Origin: Halapricum salinum
Lineage (GTDB): Archaea > Halobacteriota > Halobacteria > Halobacteriales > Haloarculaceae
NCBI RefSeq assembly: GCF_004799665.1
Contig: NZ_CP031310.1
Coordinates: forward strand, 3,388,057-3,452,056
DNA: 64,000 nucleotides
Reading direction: 5' to 3'
In this document: positions 52,176 through 61,490 of the stretch, piece by piece
Numbering within the stretch: position 1 is the stretch's first letter
Layout: the number at the start of each line of letters is the position of its first letter
Notes under the pieces: model-generated
Database searches by the model: none
The model's input: the letters and a program-made list of their open reading frames with translations, nothing else
What the model was told of the DNA's origin: nothing
Position numbers and translations under genes: made by a program

Positions 52176-54176
52176 ATGCGAGACGTGAAACTGGGGGCAA
52201 TCGTCGCTGTCGCGTTGCTCGTCGGCTCGGCGGTGGGGGCCGGCGTCGCGACGGTGGGATTGTCCGACGACGGAGCGAAGACGAACAGTGTCGACGGGCC
52301 GACGACCTCGGACGACGGGCCATCAGATGGACCGGATATGGCCGAACGTGGCGTCGAGACCTTCGATAGTGCCAGCGATTTTCAGTCCTACGTCAGGAAC
52401 GGCCAGCAGTCACGATCAGGCGGCCTCTGGGGAACGATCGGGCCACGAGTCGATCTGGCAGTGGAGACGACGACTTTTCAGGCCGACGCGGCTCGGGTCA
52501 GCGAGAGCGGGGGCTCAGACACGGTGGACCGCCACTCCTCGACGAACGTCCAGGAACAGGGGATCGACGAACCGGACCGGCTCAAGACGACCGGCGAGTT
52601 GATGTACTACGCCGACCGGCCGATCTATCGCGTCCAGCCGTTTCTCGAACGACGTGACGACGCCGATCGACGCTGGCAGCCACCAGGATCGACCCATATC
52701 ATCGACTCCAGTGAGCCCGCCGCACCGCAGCAGATCGCCGGGATCAACCAGAGCGGAAACCTCCTGCTGTCGAACGACTCGCTGGTCGTCTTCCAGGGAA
52801 GTCGACTCGTCGGCTACGACGTGAGCGACGCCGAGAATCCCGAGCGAATCTGGACCCGGACGATCAACGGCAGCGTCGAGACCGCGCGGCTCGTCGACGG
52901 CCGGATCTACCTCGTGACGAGTTCGTCAGTTTCTGCCGGGAGTCCGTGCCCGGTCGTCCCGCTGAGCGGGCCCGGTGGTCGGATCGACTGCACGTCGATC
53001 TACCACCCGCGCCAGCAGATCCCCGTCGACGTGACCTATACCGCCTACACGCTCGATCCGAGCGACGGCGCAGTCCAGGATAGCGTCAGCGTCGTGGGCA
53101 CGCAGGATCGCTCGGCGATTTACATGTCCGATAACGCGCTCTACATCACCTACACCCAGCGGACACCGCGAGGCGAGCTGCTGGGCGACGCCATCCTCTC
53201 GGCACAGATCGACGCGCCCGACTGGGTCGAGAATCGAGTTCGCGAGGTTCGGTCGTACAACCTCTCGGCGCGAGCGACCCAGATCGAGATCGAGGCGGCC
53301 ATCAACCAGTGGCTGCAGGGCGTCCCCGAAGACGAACGCGAGCAACTCCGCGATGACTACCAGAAGGGATTGGAGTCCTACGTCCAGAATCATCGCCGCA
53401 CTCTCACGACGACCGGAATCGCCCGGATCGGCGTCGGTGACGGCCTCTCGGTCGAGGCCACTGGACAGGTTCCCGGCGAGCCGCTGAACCAGTTCTCGAT
53501 GGACGAACACAACGGCAGCCTGCGGATCGCGACGACGATTCCACGCCAGTTCGGTACGAAGAGCGTCAACGACCTCTATACGCTTGAGGCTGACTCGCTG
53601 GACCGACAAGGTTCAGTGCAGGGCATGGGCGTCGACCAGCGCGTCTATTCGGTGCGCTACGTCGGTGACACTGCGTACGTCGTCACGTTCCGCCAGATCG
53701 ATCCGTTCCACGTGATCGATCTCTCCGACCCGAGCGACCCCGAAGAGCTGGGCGAACTCGAACTCCCGGGATACTCCTCGTATCTCCACCCGATCGACGA
53801 GGATCACGTCCTCGGGATCGGGGAGGAAGACGGCCGCGTCAAGGCGACACTGTTCGACGTGACTGACAAGAGCACCCCCACGATCGACGACACCTACTAT
53901 CCCGGAGCGGGCTGGTCGTCCATCGCCGAATCGCACCACGCGTTCCTCATCGACCGCAAACACGAGGTGTTCTTCCTGCCCGGGAACGACCACGGCTACG
54001 TGGTCGACTACACCGACAGCGAACTCACCGAGCAGACGCAGGTCGAGATCGGGGGCCAGCCCCAGCGCGCAGCCTACGTCGACGACTACCTCTACGTCTT
54101 CAGCGACCGCGAACTGGTCGTGATGGACGAGACCGACTGGTCACGAGAGACCTCGCTGGACCTCGATTCTGAATAG
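52176..54176 (+). CDS. exported beta-propeller protein (Beta_propel family)
   Basis: The 666-residue protein begins with a signal peptide or anchor (hydrophobic residues about 6-27). An acidic linker follows, then a large beta-rich domain with repeated blades such as I-I-D-S-S-E-P-A near residue 173 and V-I-D-L-S-D-P-S-D-P near residue 514. Archaeal members of this secreted C-terminal beta-propeller family are uncharacterised; they are probably cell-surface proteins. An AT-rich stretch at about 52140-52150 is a possible promoter. Confidence 0.8.
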   Translation: MRDVKLGAIVAVALLVGSAVGAGVATVGLSDDGAKTNSVDGPTTSDDGPSDGPDMAERGVETFDSASDFQSYVRNGQQSRSGGLWGTIGPRVDLAVETTTFQADAARVSESGGSDTVDRHSSTNVQEQGIDEPDRLKTTGELMYYADRPIYRVQPFLERRDDADRRWQPPGSTHIIDSSEPAAPQQIAGINQSGNLLLSNDSLVVFQGSRLVGYDVSDAENPERIWTRTINGSVETARLVDGRIYLVTSSSVSAGSPCPVVPLSGPGGRIDCTSIYHPRQQIPVDVTYTAYTLDPSDGAVQDSVSVVGTQDRSAIYMSDNALYITYTQRTPRGELLGDAILSAQIDAPDWVENRVREVRSYNLSARATQIEIEAAINQWLQGVPEDEREQLRDDYQKGLESYVQNHRRTLTTTGIARIGVGDGLSVEATGQVPGEPLNQFSMDEHNGSLRIATTIPRQFGTKSVNDLYTLEADSLDRQGSVQGMGVDQRVYSVRYVGDTAYVVTFRQIDPFHVIDLSDPSDPEELGELELPGYSSYLHPIDEDHVLGIGEEDGRVKATLFDVTDKSTPTIDDTYYPGAGWSSIAESHHAFLIDRKHEVFFLPGNDHGYVVDYTDSELTEQTQVEIGGQPQRAAYVDDYLYVFSDRELVVMDETDWSRETSLDLDSE

Positions 54177-54266
54177 CCCGGCGCCGAATGTTGTCGCCCG
54201 TCGACCACCGACACAATCTTTCCGCCATCAGAAGACATATACGGCGCTCTGAGAGTGTGTTAGTCG

Positions 54267-54428
54267 ATGCCATCCTGTCAGAACTGCGGCGAGTTCGTCA
54301 CTGAGGCGTACGTCCGGGTATTCACACCCGAAGAGAGCGCAGGAGAGGGGCCACGGGTCTGTCCCTACTGTGAAGACAAGCTGCGGGACGGCGCAGACGT
54401 CCGCGAGGCACGGTCGTCGCGAAGCTGA
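54267..54428 (+). CDS. small DUF7563-like zinc protein (53 aa)
   Basis: The 53-residue protein begins M-P-S-C-Q-N-C-G-E-F-V-T and has V-C-P-Y-C-E-D near residue 31, two CxxC knuckles for one zinc. TATA-like ACATATAC lies about 28 bp before the ATG. The 3' end (54396-54427) is repeated nearly identically just after the stop (54430-54461), so the last codons were probably duplicated. Confidence 0.75.
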   Translation: MPSCQNCGEFVTEAYVRVFTPEESAGEGPRVCPYCEDKLRDGADVREARSSRS

Positions 54429-54461
54429 AGACGTCCGGGATATGCGGTCGTCGCGAAGCTG
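54396..54461 (+). repeat. 34-bp-period tandem duplication
   Basis: GACGTCCG...GGTCGTCGCGAAGCTG occurs at 54396-54427 and again at 54430-54461 with small changes in the middle. The first copy is the coding end of the small zinc protein; the second is non-coding. Confidence 0.7.
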
Positions 54462-54512
54462 GGTTTCTGGGGGATCGACGGGTACACAAGCGAGGCCCGG
54501 ATAGCCCGGGAT

Positions 54513-55541
54513 ATGACTGATATCGACGTCGAGCCCGTCGAGCAGATCGACGACGAGGCCGTCCCCGTAGGTGTCGAGGCTCCCGACTACGTCCTCTACG
54601 GTGGCAAAGGCGGCGTCGGAAAGACGACCATGGCCGCTGCGACTGGCCTGGCGAGTGCGCGTGACGGGACCGCGACGCTCGTCGTCTCGACCGACCCAGC
54701 CCACTCCCTCTCGGACACGCTTGATACCGAGATTCCGAGCGATCCCACCAAGATTCGCGAGGAAATACCCCTGTATGCCGTCGAGATCGACCCAGAGAAC
54801 GCCTTCGGCGACAATCCCCTGGGCGTCGAGGACAGTCTCGGCCCCCTCTCCGAACTGCTGGGCGACGACATGGCCGACCCGTTTGGCGCGGCGATGCCTG
54901 GGACCGACGAGGCCGCGGCCATGCGCCTCCTGTTGCAGTATCTCGACGACGAGCGCTTCGATCGCGTGGTGATCGACACCGCCCCGACGGGCCACACCCT
55001 CCGGCTGCTCGAACTCCCGGACGTGATGGAGTCGATGATCGGTCGGCTGATCGCCTTCCGCGAGAAGATGAGCGGCATGATGGGCTCTGTCTCCGGGATG
55101 TTCGGCGGCGACGACGAACAGATGGAGGAAGAGATCGGCGACATGCGCGAACTCAGCCGCCGGATCGAGCGTCTCCGCGCAGTGTTGCAGGATCCGACGA
55201 AGACCGACTTCCGTGTCGTGCTCGTCCCGGAGGAACTCAGCGTCATGGAGTCCGAGCGACTGCTCACACAGTTAGCGGAGTTCGGCATTCCCGTGGGGAC
55301 GATCGTCGTCAATCGCGTGATGGAAGATCTCGCGGACGTCGCCGACGTCGACGCCGACTGGTTCGTCTCCCCCGACCTCGAACACTGTGAGTTCTGCAAG
55401 CGCCGGTGGGACGTCCAGCAGAAAGCCCTCCAGCGCTCTCAGGAACTATTCAGAGGCCACGACGTCAAGCGCGTCCCGCTCTTTGCCGACGAGGTTCGCG
55501 GCGAGGAATTTCTGAAGGTCGTCGCGGCCTGTCTGGACTAA
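54513..55541 (+). CDS. ArsA/Get3-family ATPase
   Basis: The 342-residue protein has an acidic N-terminus and then the deviant P-loop G-G-K-G-G-V-G-K-T-T near residue 30, the switch I segment S-T-D-P-A-H-S near residue 61 and D-T-A-P-T-G-H-T near residue 156. A CxxC (C-E-F-C-K) lies near residue 293, matching the dimerising zinc pair of Get3. It is a single-domain form, so a Get3-like tail-anchored-protein chaperone role is more likely than arsenite pumping. Its stop overlaps that of the convergent kinase gene. Confidence 0.88.
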   Translation: MTDIDVEPVEQIDDEAVPVGVEAPDYVLYGGKGGVGKTTMAAATGLASARDGTATLVVSTDPAHSLSDTLDTEIPSDPTKIREEIPLYAVEIDPENAFGDNPLGVEDSLGPLSELLGDDMADPFGAAMPGTDEAAAMRLLLQYLDDERFDRVVIDTAPTGHTLRLLELPDVMESMIGRLIAFREKMSGMMGSVSGMFGGDDEQMEEEIGDMRELSRRIERLRAVLQDPTKTDFRVVLVPEELSVMESERLLTQLAEFGIPVGTIVVNRVMEDLADVADVDADWFVSPDLEHCEFCKRRWDVQQKALQRSQELFRGHDVKRVPLFADEVRGEEFLKVVAACLD

Positions 55542-56860
55542 GACTCCGGCTCGTCGATCACGAACACCCGCAGATCGTTGACGTTCGTCCCCGTCGGGCC
55601 CGTCTCGATCAGCGCGTCACGCTTGTCGAGGAACGGCTGGGCGTCGTTCTCGACGAGTGCGACACGCGCGGCCATGGGATTCGAAACTGTCTGTCCATCG
55701 ACGAGCGCACCCGCCGCGTTCGTTCCGCCGTCCGCGCCGTCGGTATCGACGCTGGCACAGACGACGTTCTCGACACCCTCGATCCCCGCCCGGAGCGCGA
55801 ATTCGAGATTCGGTCCGCCGTCGCCGTTGCCCAGCACCGTAACAGTCGTCTCACCACCCGAGAGGAGTACTGCGGGCGGCTCGATCGGATTCCCGGTATC
55901 GCGACACTCCTCGGCGATGGCGACCTGACTGAGTGCCGCTTCGGTGGACTCCCCTCTGATCCGAGAGGAGAGGACGAGTGGGTCGTACTCGCTCACGGCC
56001 ACGACATCGCGTGCGGCCGAGAGTGCGGTCCAGGCGTTCGCGAGCACGTAGTTGTCGACGTGATCCAGTTCCGCTTCGGGCGTCTCGTCGTGTTCGCCCG
56101 CGACACCCGCTTCGAGGTGGCCGATCACGGTTCCGGGGGCGTCGACGTCGTAGTGATCGAGCACCGCGAGGGCGTCCTCGTAGGTCGTCTCGTCCGACGC
56201 GGTCGGCCCGGAAGCGACGACGCCGGGGTCGTCACCGACCACGTCGGAGAAGACCAGTCCGACGACGGTCGCTGGCGCGGCCGCCCGCGCGAGGCCGCCG
56301 CCTTTGATCGCCGAGAGGTGCTTGCGGACGGCGTTGATCTCCTCGATGGCCGCACCACTTTCGACGAGCGCCTCGGTGATCGACTGGAGATCCGCAAGTC
56401 TGAGATCGCCCGCAGGCAACGGGAGGAGAGCGCTGCCGCCGCCGGTGATCGGGACGAGCAAGAGGACTCGCTCGTCCTGCTCGCGCGCACGGTCGATGAT
56501 CTGGCGAGCCCCCTCGCGTGCCTGCTCGTCCGGCACCGGGTGGTCGCCCTCGACGACCTCGACCGTCTCCGTCTCGACGGGGTCGCTCGTGACGACGAGT
56601 CCGCGGTCGATCCGGTCGTCGAGCACGTCTTCGAGCGCCCGCGCGACTACGTCTGCGGCTTTCCCACCGCCCAGCAGGACGATTTCGTCGTACTCTGCGA
56701 GGTCGTAGCGCCCGTCGGCGACATGGAGGACACCCTCGTCGACGCTGATCTGTTCGGCCACGATCCGATCGGGCTGGGCGGCCCTGATACCGGCTTCGAG
56801 ACACGAGAGCGCGAGGTCGTGGGCGGGCGTCGTCGCCAGCGAGTCGCGATCGTGAATCAT
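55538..56860 (-). CDS. glycerate 2-kinase (DUF4147/MOFRL family)
   Basis: The 440-residue protein phosphorylates glycerate at position 2 if it follows its family. It has L-L-G-G-G-K-A-A near residue 63, T-G-G-G-S-A-L near residue 139, the central N-A-V-R-K-H-L-S near residue 165, and the MOFRL domain with L-S-G-G-E-T-T-V-T near residue 329 and D-T-D-G-A-D-G near residue 372. Its start overlaps the stop of the upstream SDR gene by 4 bp, so the two are an operon. Confidence 0.88.
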   Translation of the reverse strand: MIHDRDSLATTPAHDLALSCLEAGIRAAQPDRIVAEQISVDEGVLHVADGRYDLAEYDEIVLLGGGKAADVVARALEDVLDDRIDRGLVVTSDPVETETVEVVEGDHPVPDEQAREGARQIIDRAREQDERVLLLVPITGGGSALLPLPAGDLRLADLQSITEALVESGAAIEEINAVRKHLSAIKGGGLARAAAPATVVGLVFSDVVGDDPGVVASGPTASDETTYEDALAVLDHYDVDAPGTVIGHLEAGVAGEHDETPEAELDHVDNYVLANAWTALSAARDVVAVSEYDPLVLSSRIRGESTEAALSQVAIAEECRDTGNPIEPPAVLLSGGETTVTVLGNGDGGPNLEFALRAGIEGVENVVCASVDTDGADGGTNAAGALVDGQTVSNPMAARVALVENDAQPFLDKRDALIETGPTGTNVNDLRVFVIDEPES

Positions 56861-57687
56861 CGCAGCGAAGTGACGCGCCGGAGCAGCGCCCAGACACGAT
56901 CGCGCCAGCGACTCGGGAGATGGCGGGCGAGCGCACAGACTTTCGCGATCCGGCCGACGGGATAGCGTGGGTCAGGATCGCTCACGACGGCCGCGTCGGT
57001 GATGACCGCCGCGACGGCCGCCGGCGGCATACCGAATGTGTCGCTGGCCTCGATGTCCTCGCGCTCTTCCTGTACGTCGTAGATCGAATCGTAGGCCCCC
57101 GATCGATCGAGCCGGGCTTTCGACGCCGCGACCCGGGATTCGAACTCGGTCGCAACCGGGCCGGGTTCGACGAGCACCACGTCGATGCCGTACTGATCGA
57201 CCTCGTTGCGGAGGGCGTCGCTCATACCTTCGAGCGCGAACTTCGAACTGCTGTAGACCCCCTCACCGGGCGTCGAGAGCAGGCCCACAGCACTTGAGAC
57301 GTTGATTATCCGGCCTCGTTCGCGCTCGCGCATGTGCGGCAGGACCTCCCTGATGAGACGATGCGGGCCGTAGACGTTGACGTCGAACTGGTCGTGGACA
57401 GCGTCAGTCGGGACGTCCTCGACGGGACCGAACTGCACGGTTCCAGCGTTGTTGACCAGCACGTCGAGCCGGCCCTGCTCGTCGATGATTCGCTCGACGA
57501 CACGCTCGATTTCCCGGGCGTTCGTGACGTCCAGCTCGGCCGTCCGACACCCGATATCGGCCAGTTCTGCGAGGTCATTCGCGTCGCGGGCCGTCGCGTA
57601 GACGGTCCACTCGTCGTCCAGAAAATCCTCGGCGGTCGCGCGTCCGATCCCGGAGCTACAGCCCGTGATCAGTACCGTCTTCTCCAT
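56857..57687 (-). CDS. short-chain dehydrogenase/reductase
   Basis: The start at 57687 gives M-E-K-T-V-L-I-T-G-C-S-S-G-I-G. The 276-residue classical SDR has N-N-A-G near residue 77 and the catalytic Tyr/Lys in Y-S-S-S-K near residue 151. It resembles NADP-dependent ketoreductases. The role is unknown. It is operonic with the glycerate kinase gene. Confidence 0.88.
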   Translation of the reverse strand: MEKTVLITGCSSGIGRATAEDFLDDEWTVYATARDANDLAELADIGCRTAELDVTNAREIERVVERIIDEQGRLDVLVNNAGTVQFGPVEDVPTDAVHDQFDVNVYGPHRLIREVLPHMRERERGRIINVSSAVGLLSTPGEGVYSSSKFALEGMSDALRNEVDQYGIDVVLVEPGPVATEFESRVAASKARLDRSGAYDSIYDVQEEREDIEASDTFGMPPAAVAAVITDAAVVSDPDPRYPVGRIAKVCALARHLPSRWRDRVWALLRRVTSLR

Positions 57688-57849
57688 GTGCCACCACTCG
57701 AAGCGCTGGTAAGTAAGTCCCAGTGGTGTCATTCCCACTCGGGACTGCGTGAGACGGGCGATCCACCCATCGAATCCGAGGGAATCTCACGACGGGGGCG
57801 CCACGTCGACCACCTCTACGTGATTTCTAAATAACACGTAGTTCGTATA

Positions 57850-57860
57850 TGATTTATATA
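57850..57860 (+). promoter_or_regulatory. TATA box for the 57.9-kb histidine kinase
   Basis: TGATTTATATA sits 29-39 bp before the ATG at 57889 in a locally AT-rich stretch, giving a near-leaderless transcript. Confidence 0.5.
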
Positions 57861-57888
57861 GGAAACGTTTATTCGCGCGCTAGCCATT

Positions 57889-59106
57889 ATGTCAACTAAT
57901 GTCATGGCAAGCGTACTCAACAGCGTCGACCCCTCAGATCCGGCGATCAGGCACTTGCGAGAGCTCTGGGATATCACCCAGGATCCGGAGGCGAGTCTCG
58001 CGACCAAACTCGAGTTTGTCTTCGATAGAGAGACTGACCAACTCGACCTTCCGTACGGATTCTTGTCGCACACTGATCCCGCGACCGACACGCAGACGAT
58101 CGAATACGCATACGGATCTCACGAGTTGCTTCAGCCCGACGAGACGGCGCCACTCTCGGAGTCGTACTGTCGTAAGACGATCGAGGATCCGGACGGTTTC
58201 CTGGCGATCGCACATGCAAGCGAGGAAGGATGGGGGTCGGATCCGGCGTATCGACGCTTCGAACTAGAGAGCTACGTCGGGTCACGTGTCGACATGAACG
58301 GGCAGACGTACGGGACGATTTGCTTCGCCGGCTCCGATCCGCGGTCCGAGCCCTTCGACGAGGGAGAACGGATGCTCCTCGAGATGCTGTCGACGTGGAT
58401 CAGCAGGGAACTCCAGTCACGGCCGGTCGACGCACGGATCGAACACGAGACGAAGACCCTGGAGAACATCGCAAGCATGGTCTCACACGATCTTCGGAAT
58501 CCGCTCTCGGTCGCGCAGGGACACGTCGAGCTGTTGAACGAATCGATCGAGACGTCGATCGAGCAGATCGAATCCGCGCACCAGCGGATGAACGACATCA
58601 TCGACAACATGCTCACGCTTGCGCACGTCGACGAGCCAGTCACCGATCCGTCCTATATCCCACTGTGTCCGTGCGCGAACGAAGCCTGGGAGATGGTTCT
58701 CACCGAGAACGCGTCGCTGTCGCTCGAGTGTGACGGCGTCGAGATCGCGGCCGACGAGACGCGCCTGAAACATCTCCTCGAGAACCTATTCAGGAACGCA
58801 ATCGAACATGCTCCCGAGACCGAACCACAGGCTCAACTGCAGGATGACGGTGGGTTCGATATCACTGTCGAGGTTGGTGTCACGCCGTCTGGCTTCTACG
58901 TCAGCGACAACGGGCCCGGGATCGAACTTTCGATGCGTTCGAAAGTACTCGAACCGGGCTATTCCTCAGAGAGCGACGGCACCGGATTCGGTCTCAGTAT
59001 CGTCGAGCGCATCGCGAGCGCACACGGATGGAACCTCTCGATCGCCGACAGCGAGATGGGTGGTGCCCGCTTCGAGTTCTCGAACGTCGACTGCAGGCGG
59101 ACGTGA
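57889..59106 (+). CDS. GAF-domain sensor histidine kinase
   Basis: The 405-residue cytoplasmic protein has a GAF domain (about 30-180) and a HisKA domain with the phospho-acceptor in M-V-S-H-D-L-R-N-P-L near residue 203. The HATPase has the N box L-L-E-N-L-F-R-N-A-I-E-H near residue 295, the G1 box S-D-N-G-P-G-I near residue 341 and the G2 box G-T-G-F-G-L-S-I-V near residue 365. A second start five codons on (M-A-S-V) is possible. No response regulator adjoins it. The ligand is unknown. Confidence 0.88.
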   Translation: MSTNVMASVLNSVDPSDPAIRHLRELWDITQDPEASLATKLEFVFDRETDQLDLPYGFLSHTDPATDTQTIEYAYGSHELLQPDETAPLSESYCRKTIEDPDGFLAIAHASEEGWGSDPAYRRFELESYVGSRVDMNGQTYGTICFAGSDPRSEPFDEGERMLLEMLSTWISRELQSRPVDARIEHETKTLENIASMVSHDLRNPLSVAQGHVELLNESIETSIEQIESAHQRMNDIIDNMLTLAHVDEPVTDPSYIPLCPCANEAWEMVLTENASLSLECDGVEIAADETRLKHLLENLFRNAIEHAPETEPQAQLQDDGGFDITVEVGVTPSGFYVSDNGPGIELSMRSKVLEPGYSSESDGTGFGLSIVERIASAHGWNLSIADSEMGGARFEFSNVDCRRT

Positions 59107-59116
59107 CCGTCGACAC

Positions 59117-59899
59117 CTACGCCAACTCGGCTTTCGCTTCGTCGGCCAGGCGATCCGCAAGTCGCGTCGGCTCGGGGAGCTTGTACCCACCACAACAGCG
59201 CTCGACCACGTCGACGGCCGTTTCCGCGCTGATCCGGTGGCCGGGGCTGACGTACAGCGGGTTGATGCTCGTCGATCCCGAGTCGTACTGGCGACTCTGG
59301 AACGCGTAGCCGACCACGGTTCCATCGGGAGCGGTCACCTCGCTATCGGCCTCGATCACGATCCGCTCACCCTCAAGCATCCGGTCTGGGATCGACCTGG
59401 CTGGCGTGCCACAGAGGAGATTCTTCGCGACGCCCACGGCCGGGAGGTCGAGTGTCACGCCGATGTGGGTCGCCAGCCCGGCCTCCCGAAAGTGGATGCG
59501 GCCGCTGCCGTCGACGACGGCGAGGTCGGGCGTCACCGAGAGCCGTTCGAAGGCCGCGAGGATGGCGTTTCCCTCCCGGAAACTCAGGAGCCCGGGAATG
59601 TAGGGGATCTCGACCGGCTCGACAGCCGTGACTTCCTCGATGACCTCGCCATCACGAAGGGCGACGATGGCGCTGACCGCGCGGTCGTCAAGAAAGGCCT
59701 GGTCGACGCCGACGATTACCGGGGACTCGTCGTCGGTCAGAGTCTGCTGGCCTGCGTGCCGGCCGATCCGCACATCTGTAGGATCGAAGTCGAGGTCGTC
59801 CGCGAAGACGGCGGCTTCGGCGATGTCGTGCTGCAGGGCTTCCATCTGCTCGCGCGAGAGGCTCGGATCGGGGACGAACTCGGGGCGAACGGGATTCAT
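59117..59899 (-). CDS. nfi: endonuclease V
   Basis: Endonuclease V cuts beside deaminated bases such as inosine. The 260-residue protein has the metal-binding aspartate in V-G-V-D-Q-A near residue 65, E-I-P-Y-I-P-G-L-L-S-F-R-E near residue 96, the aspartate in L-A-V-V-D-G-S-G near residue 125 and H-I-G-V near residue 145. K-N-L-L-C-G follows near residue 159. It lies 3 bp from the rhomboid gene stop, same strand, so they may be co-transcribed. Confidence 0.92.
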   Translation of the reverse strand: MNPVRPEFVPDPSLSREQMEALQHDIAEAAVFADDLDFDPTDVRIGRHAGQQTLTDDESPVIVGVDQAFLDDRAVSAIVALRDGEVIEEVTAVEPVEIPYIPGLLSFREGNAILAAFERLSVTPDLAVVDGSGRIHFREAGLATHIGVTLDLPAVGVAKNLLCGTPARSIPDRMLEGERIVIEADSEVTAPDGTVVGYAFQSRQYDSGSTSINPLYVSPGHRISAETAVDVVERCCGGYKLPEPTRLADRLADEAKAELA

Positions 59900-59902
59900 C
59901 GC

Positions 59903-60853
59903 TCAGAAGGGGCCGCGGCGTCTGCCCCCGGGGCCGCCTGGGCCGCCGGGACCACCGCCGCCGAAGCGAAGCGTGCTCGGTGTGCCGATCCTGTTTTTGA
60001 CGCGCTGGCCGTAGACGATCCCGATTCCGAGACCGACCAGGTGGGCGACGTTGGCGACGCCGGAGAGACCGACGCCGAAGAGTCCGAACGCGCTCAGTGC
60101 GGCGTAGAAGCCGACGAGTGCCCACATCGGCATCGGGAAGACGCCCCAGATGAACACCCGGAGGTTGGGGTTGAGGACGACGAGCACGCCACCGATGGCC
60201 AGGCCCGCGCCGCTGGCCCCGAGGACGCCGCCGCCGGTCCCCTCGATGAGCCCGATGGCGATCTGCCCCAGGCCGGCGAGTGCGCCGCTAGCGAGGAACA
60301 GGAGCGTGAAATCACGAGAGCCGATGTACTTCTCGACGATCCGGCCGAAAAAGAAAATCCAGATGCTGTTGCCGGCGATGTGCCAGAGGCTGCCGTGCGA
60401 GAAGATGGACGTGAACCACGTCCAGACGTATTCTGGATGCTCGGCCGACAGTATGAAGATCGACTCGTAGAGCCGATAGGATTCCAGATCTACCGGCCTC
60501 CCCAGGCGGTCGGTCCCGACCACGAAGTTGAGAAAGACCTGCTGGGCGAAGAACGTGATCCACATCAGCCCGAGGAAGACGTACGTCATGTTGCCCCGGA
60601 AGTAGCTGAAGATACTCCCCGGTCCGGTGTTGATCCCGAGCTTCGCCGTCACGCTCTCCGAATCGCTCGAGCTCGACGTGCTCACGCTGTCGTCGAAGCC
60701 ACTGTCGAAGACGCCGCCGGGGTCGTCCCAGTTGTCCAGCCCCGGGCAGCTATGATTCTCCGGGAGGCGATGCTCCGAACAGAACGTCCCCCCACAGTGG
60801 CGGCAGTGATACGGCATGTTCTCCTGCTTGCCGCACTCGTCGCAGGTCGACAT
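59903..60853 (-). CDS. rhomboid protease with N-terminal AN1 zinc finger
   Basis: The 316-residue protein starts with a zinc finger (C-D-E-C-G near residue 4, C-R-H-C-G-G-T-F-C near residue 17, with a later His and Cys), then an acidic Ser-rich linker. Six membrane segments follow. The catalytic serine is in L-G-A-S-G-A near residue 217 and the histidine in A-H-L-V-G near residue 271. Another conserved segment H-I-A-G-N-S-I-W lies near residue 157. It cuts membrane proteins within the bilayer; haloarchaeal rhomboids affect glycosylation and motility. The Gly/Arg-rich tail is typical. Confidence 0.9.
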   Translation of the reverse strand: MSTCDECGKQENMPYHCRHCGGTFCSEHRLPENHSCPGLDNWDDPGGVFDSGFDDSVSTSSSSDSESVTAKLGINTGPGSIFSYFRGNMTYVFLGLMWITFFAQQVFLNFVVGTDRLGRPVDLESYRLYESIFILSAEHPEYVWTWFTSIFSHGSLWHIAGNSIWIFFFGRIVEKYIGSRDFTLLFLASGALAGLGQIAIGLIEGTGGGVLGASGAGLAIGGVLVVLNPNLRVFIWGVFPMPMWALVGFYAALSAFGLFGVGLSGVANVAHLVGLGIGIVYGQRVKNRIGTPSTLRFGGGGPGGPGGPGGRRRGPF

Positions 60854-60958
60854 TGCCCGAGCGTTCGGACCGCCCGTCTAAAGGGATTGTGCTTGTTCGA
60901 CCGCTCGCCCCACGTCGGGACGCGTGGATTTTTCTCGGTCGGGGCCCCAAGCCCGGGT

Positions 60959-61411
60959 GTGCAAGGATACCAGCGCAAGCAACTGCTCGAACGCGTCGGT
61001 CGGGAGGGCGCGACGGTGGGCGCGTCCATCCCCGAGGAGATCGACGTGCAAGGGGAGTCGATCGACCTCCGGACGTTCGTCTTCGAGATCAAACGCCGGG
61101 AGACGGTCCCCGCGGGCGAGCGCGACCGGGTCGAGACCGCAAAGCGCAACCTCCGCCGCGAGCGCCGCCAGCGCTACCAGCGTCTCGAAGAGGCCGATAT
61201 CTCTTACGAAGAGGGCCAGGAACTGGCCGACGCGATCGTCGGGCTCGATCGGGCGCTCGAAGCCCTCGAATCGCTCGGCTCGGCGGACCTGAACCAGGAG
61301 AAGCAAGTGCAAGAGGCCGCCGATCAGAAGCGCTGGATGAGCTTCCTCAAGAAGGCGCTGGGACACGAGGAGGCCGACTCCGGGACGGGGAGAGCGGGGC
61401 GATTCCAGTGA
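60959..61411 (+). CDS. DUF5788 family protein
   Basis: The GTG at 60959 gives V-Q-G-Y-Q-R-K-Q-L-L-E-R-V; the much longer in-frame region upstream is antisense to the endonuclease V and rhomboid genes. The 150-residue, largely helical and charged protein has E-I-K-R-R-E-T-V near residue 45, then a coiled-coil-like stretch and a conserved end R-W-M-S-F-L-K-K-A-L-G. The family is haloarchaeal and uncharacterised. Confidence 0.75.
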   Translation: MQGYQRKQLLERVGREGATVGASIPEEIDVQGESIDLRTFVFEIKRRETVPAGERDRVETAKRNLRRERRQRYQRLEEADISYEEGQELADAIVGLDRALEALESLGSADLNQEKQVQEAADQKRWMSFLKKALGHEEADSGTGRAGRFQ

Positions 61412-61490
61412 TAGCACCCGTCGTACCGATGTACGGAGACGACCGCACGGACGTGTGCGGTCGACAGGGAACTGACGGACGAGGGTCACT

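Noticed and set aside
58808..60958. Long + strand open frame ahead of the DUF5788 gene
   Set aside because: It is antisense to endonuclease V and rhomboid, both with intact catalytic motifs. Only the region from GTG 60959 matches DUF5788.
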